This document shows positions 60,115-64,000 of a stretch of 64,000 nt of DNA, piece after piece. The stretch is from NCBI GenBank assembly GCA_905331475.1, contig CAJNYU010000033.1, positions 236,353 through 300,352 on the forward strand, in the 5' to 3' direction. The position numbers were made by a program, and so were the translations under genes. Each line of letters opens with the position of its first letter. Position 1 is the stretch's first letter. Below the pieces are notes generated by a model. That model was not told where the DNA came from, did not search any database, and saw nothing but the letters and a program-made list of their open reading frames with translations. This stretch comes from Rotaria socialis. Its lineage: Eukaryota > Rotifera > Eurotatoria > Philodinida > Philodinidae.

Positions 60115-61021
60115 GCCGTGCAAACGTCTTTTCAATAATGCCAAACGCTGTTAGACGATGCTGAAGACTTCTAATGCAGTTGACCTTTTTCTTGTTGGAA
60201 AGAGTAGCGTCTGAACTTCAAATTATGTACCAAACATATTTTTCTAGGACGAATCTGGAAATGAAGCAAAGCCAAAAAGTAAACGCATGAAAAGAATTCT
60301 TGCAGCCCGGAAAAATCGATATTTCAGAAATATCTTAGACTAGATGAGCAGAATTTTAACAAAACATACGCCACGATGTCGAGTTTCAAAAACTCAATCG
60401 GTACCGGCTCGTGGAAGATTTTTAGATTCATTCTTGAGTCGTTTATAAAAAAATTGAAAAGCGAAATTTTTGTAAAAAAAACTATCAATTTTCAAGAATA
60501 TCTACTAGGAACCATGTGTGAACTCTATTTTTTCGCTTTATTTATGCGAAATATATCAGACGTTAGAAACTTGACAGCAAAAATAACTTAACAAATATCT
60601 TTTGCAGTTTCGAAATGGTCACATTGTGAGCACGACCAAATTTGTCAGTCTCTCTCGAAAAAGGCAATATTTCAGTACAAAAACCAAAACTAAATTTAAC
60701 TTTCAATACACCATCGGACAGAGCATCCTTTATGCTACAAAAATCATCATAGATCGTGATTTCTTCGTTCTCTTTTTCACTTTAAAAGGATCCAATAGAA
60801 ATAGAAAATGATACTGCTGGATGGTGAAGTGCAAGGACTGTTTTTTTCATGCGTTTAGTTTTTGGCTTTTCTTCATTTCCAGATTCGTCCTAGAAAAATA
60901 TGTTTGGTACAAAACTTGAAGTTCACACGCTGCTCTTTCCAACAAGAAAAAGGTCAGCTGAATTAGAAGTCACCAACACGGTCTAACAGCGGTTGACATT
61001 ATTGCACAGGCTTTTGCACCG
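60115..61021. mobile_element. Element with about 190-bp terminal inverted repeats (907 bp)
   Basis: 60115-60304 and the complement of 60830-61021 match with scattered differences, including identical blocks CTTTTTCTTGTTGGAAAGAG, CCAAACATATTTTTCTAGGA and CGAATCTGGAAATGAAG. The 525-bp interior holds two short open frames (60376-60591 and 60602-60811) with no recognised transposase motif. It is probably a non-autonomous DNA transposon with long TIRs, or a foldback element. The ends are ragged (CCGTGCAAA against CGGTGCAAA). Confidence 0.82.
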
Positions 61022-64000
61022 AATGTTAGTTGAAAAGTTGCTGTATGTTCCTTCTTTTCGTGCGTGAAACCTGATACTGTTAGTACGTATCTTGCACAAG
61101 TGGCGTTTTAGAGCGTAGACACGTTTACTTCCTTTCACAAAGAAAAAAATTACTGATAACTCTGACATAGAAGATGGCTAATTTCAATTTCCTTCATTAA
61201 AGCAATTTTCTAATGACGCATATGTAATGAAGTTGGTTGTTTCCTTGTAATCATCGAACTAAAAGAGAGAGTAAAAAGTTGGTTTTCAACAATTATATTG
61301 AAAAATATCAATTTGCATATCGGTTTCATCATATAAATATCAGTTTTCTTTTTTTTTCTTCATTTCTTGAGTGACTGAAAAAGGCCCTAAAATTATCTTA
61401 TGTAAATTTATTCTCTATCCTACAATATATCAAGCAAGTAAATGCTTGACGGCACATAATTCTTTAGAATATGCGTTAAATACGTAAAGCCTATATCATG
61501 GAAACCTTTATTTATTATACAATTCTATGTAAGAAAATGAATTATATTTGACAATTTTTATTCTATCAATATTTTAGTTGCATGAATAATATTGTACTAG
61601 GTAAGTTTAATTTACATTAATGATGTCTTCAGAATCAAATATTCGCTTTGAACAATATATATATAATACATATTCAATTCTATTTTCATAAAAGAAAAAC
61701 TGAGAATCTTATATGTAGATTCCTTTATAGTTATGTATATTCATAATTGCTTAGAAGTTTCAGATTTTTTCGATTAAGATGCAAACTTACTGAGATTATT
61801 ATAATAATTTTATCCTAAATTTAGTTATCAAGATAAGTCGCCTACTAGACGAGATTCGCCCAATCGCTCACAGTTAATGAATCGCATTTGGATCGAGCCG
61901 TATTCCAACATATTAGAGCTTAATTATTTATAAATAAAATGGGAAAAGTTCGTCCTATCTTCTTCTTCTTATTACTACTGTTGTCATTAAGTCAGTGTTA
62001 CTAGGAAAAAAACTGTATTACAATTTTGACTTGTCGTTTTGTTCATGAGATATAGATTAAACAGATTAGATTCGTATAGTTTTTCGACTTGCTTCTATCA
62101 TGAAAATAAGAATAGAGAGTCGACATCTATGTTTGTATAAACAATATGACATATATACAATAGTGACCCAAATTACACGATGTTTTAGCTCGCACACCTT
62201 TTCTCAAACTTCACATTGATAGCTCAGAAATTTGACTTCAGCTTCCAATAGAGTACGTTCAAATGCGTATGTGAAGACACATAAACTATTGCAGGCAGAT
62301 AAAAACTGAAAAGAAATAAAACTAAACTACAAAACAAAAATCATTATTTTTATCGCTTTTGCCACTATTGTATATTCATAATATATTCATTTCTTTTGAG
62401 ATAGGAATAACAAACGAAAATATCTCAAATTGTTACAGTAAAACACTCTAATCAAAATCTATTTTTGCTGTAAAGATAGCTTTTTCGGTGTATCCTGGGG
62501 CGACTGCAATTTTGATACAAAAACAATTCCACTGTGTATAATCACTATTTCAGTAGTCATACGCTAGCATTACAAAGTCTTTCACAATTTATTCATAACT
62601 CATAATAATAATCTATGCAATGCACATAGTCATGCTACGAAAATAATTGGACAGTTAGCAGTCTTCCCTAGTCAGAAATAAGATATTATTTATCTTCTGT
62701 AATAAAATATACCAGAAACTTCGTTAAATTTATTGTTGTAAATCTGAATTCGCTTTGGTGTACAATACGATTTAATATTTAGATGTTGTTGACATAATGA
62801 ATCAACTATTAATACATAAGAAACAAATGAGTTCTGCTTCAAAATAAAACTCACGTAATAACACTCAATATTACGTCTCATAAATACTTTATTTGATGAT
62901 TTTTGTGTACTCAACAAGTGAGTACACTAGATTCGGTCAGTGTGTTCGGCCGGCCGTTAACACGATAACTCTTGAAAGCCTCATCCAATTGTCATAAAAT
63001 TTTGTACACAGAATGATCTCATCAATATCTCAGTCGAGTTCGAAGATGAGAAGGATCCGTCAAGAAATGACTGTTACCGAAAACATTGTCATTATTAACC
63101 AGACCATTCCTGAGGGGGGGGGTACAGGGATTTTTTCAAAAAAACAACCTTTTTTTCTCCGTATTATTCACAACATATATAAATCGACTCAGTTTTTTGC
63201 AGTACAGATAACAATCCAATGCGAATCCGATGTTTCCGCATTTATTCTCTGATTGTTTTAGTTAAGATTAGCGATACAGCTTTCTTGTTCTTTGTGTTTA
63301 ATAAATGAATATAATAACGAGGCTCTCGCGAACATCCTAGCAGCTGCATCTATTCAATTATTATAAACGGAAATGGTAGAAACATAGCATAATTCATCAT
63401 ACTATATATACGTTTTCTATCGTATTCGGTTCCATTGTCAATGTCTTTTTATGATTATTCTTGAAAAAATTTTAATACTTGCTACGTTTCAGTGTTCATC
63501 AGTTCCTGTTCATAAATGTAGGTCATATGTATCATTTTTATTATAGTACTTGAATAATGCCAGGAAAAGAAAAAAAAATTTTTTTTTTCGATGATTCTAT
63601 ATTATCTTCCGTCTAGATCAGAAAGGACGAGTGTCATTCATAATATAACTATCCCATTATCTGAACATATCTTATTTTATTTTTGACAAGTTGTGAACAA
63701 AATAGTTCCTGCAAGTGTCAAAGATTTCTTAGATATGTTTCTTTTTCTGTAAAATCCAGAATTGATTGAACCGAAACTTCGCCTAGAAAAAACATTTCAC
63801 ACGTATGATAACATAAGTATCCTGTTTTGTTTTCATTAGCGCTATAGAAGTATCACAATTATTTCGCCTACAATCAGGGGCGACGGAGCGTCATTAAGCT
63901 AGGTGAGGCTCATCATATTTTTTTGCTACCGTGGAATTTTATGAAACATCAAGTAGTAAATAAGTCTTCTTTTTATTGAACTTCAGTAAAAATTAAAATG
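61022..64000. other. Gene-free region to the end of the window
   Basis: AT-rich; no convincing gene or RNA was seen. A less AT-rich patch around 62925-63125 (TCGGCCGGCCG, GATAACTCTTGAAAGCC, and a run of nine G at about 63114-63122) contains the start of a 79-codon open frame without recognised motifs. A_n/T_n hairpin at 63566-63588. Confidence 0.5.

Noticed and set aside
63013..63252. 79-codon open frame near the window end
   Set aside because: No motif, includes a nine-G run, and lacks any splice or promoter context; possibly a repeat remnant.

Overview
The window is animal nuclear DNA: AT-rich, standard genetic code, genes split by many introns of about 45-80 bp with GT(A/G)AG...TTTAG borders, a few long introns, and metazoan families (adducin, Roundabout, AGO-clade Argonaute, LIV-1-type ZIP, zeta-crystallin). 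Compact introns, Q/N/T-rich proteins, splice acceptors 5-7 nt before start codons (as expected for spliced-leader trans-splicing) and a RING-vWA protein of a type best known from plants together suggest a bdelloid rotifer. That is an inference; no taxonomic marker such as rDNA is present. All exon models below were built by hand by matching frame and phase across GT...AG borders.

Layout. 34-15053 (+): 3' portion of an adducin gene whose 11.7-kb intron holds, on the same strand, a complete two-exon gene for a predicted 2,990-residue protein made largely of degenerate repeats (4353-13387). 16437-17241 (-): a secreted protein with a selenoprotein-P N-terminal fold that has lost the Sec/Cys redox pair. 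17242-23097: gene-free, microsatellite-rich spacer between that gene and Robo, which are divergent. 23098-27936 (+): complete Roundabout receptor (5 Ig, 3 FN3, TM, cytoplasmic tail). 29858-29974: poly-G / N / poly-C scaffold join, so order across it is uncertain. 30331-31180 (-): secreted DsbA-like thioredoxin. 32263-33107 (+): unrecognised secreted/membrane protein with a Cys-rich module. 34103-36150: pseudogene of a RING-vWA protein; 37847-39929: its intact tandem paralogue; a FLYWCH zinc-finger fragment lies between. 40780-43711 (+): quinone oxidoreductase (CRYZ). 44399-47541 (+): ZIP zinc transporter with an altered HExPHE motif. 48671-52675 (-): slicer-competent Argonaute. 53621-53694 (-): tRNA-Asn(GTT).

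53.7-64 kb has no convincing intact gene. It holds a decayed multi-exon gene of unknown family, several GC-rich foldback elements, and two elements with long terminal inverted repeats (57349-57792 and 60115-61021), so it looks like repeat-rich intergenic DNA.

The genes do not form one pathway. They are ordinary cytoskeletal, guidance-receptor, redox, metal-transport and small-RNA genes. The unusual parts are the nested giant repeat protein, the redox-dead SelP-like protein, the HELPTE ZIP, the RING-vWA gene/pseudogene pair and the inverted-repeat elements.
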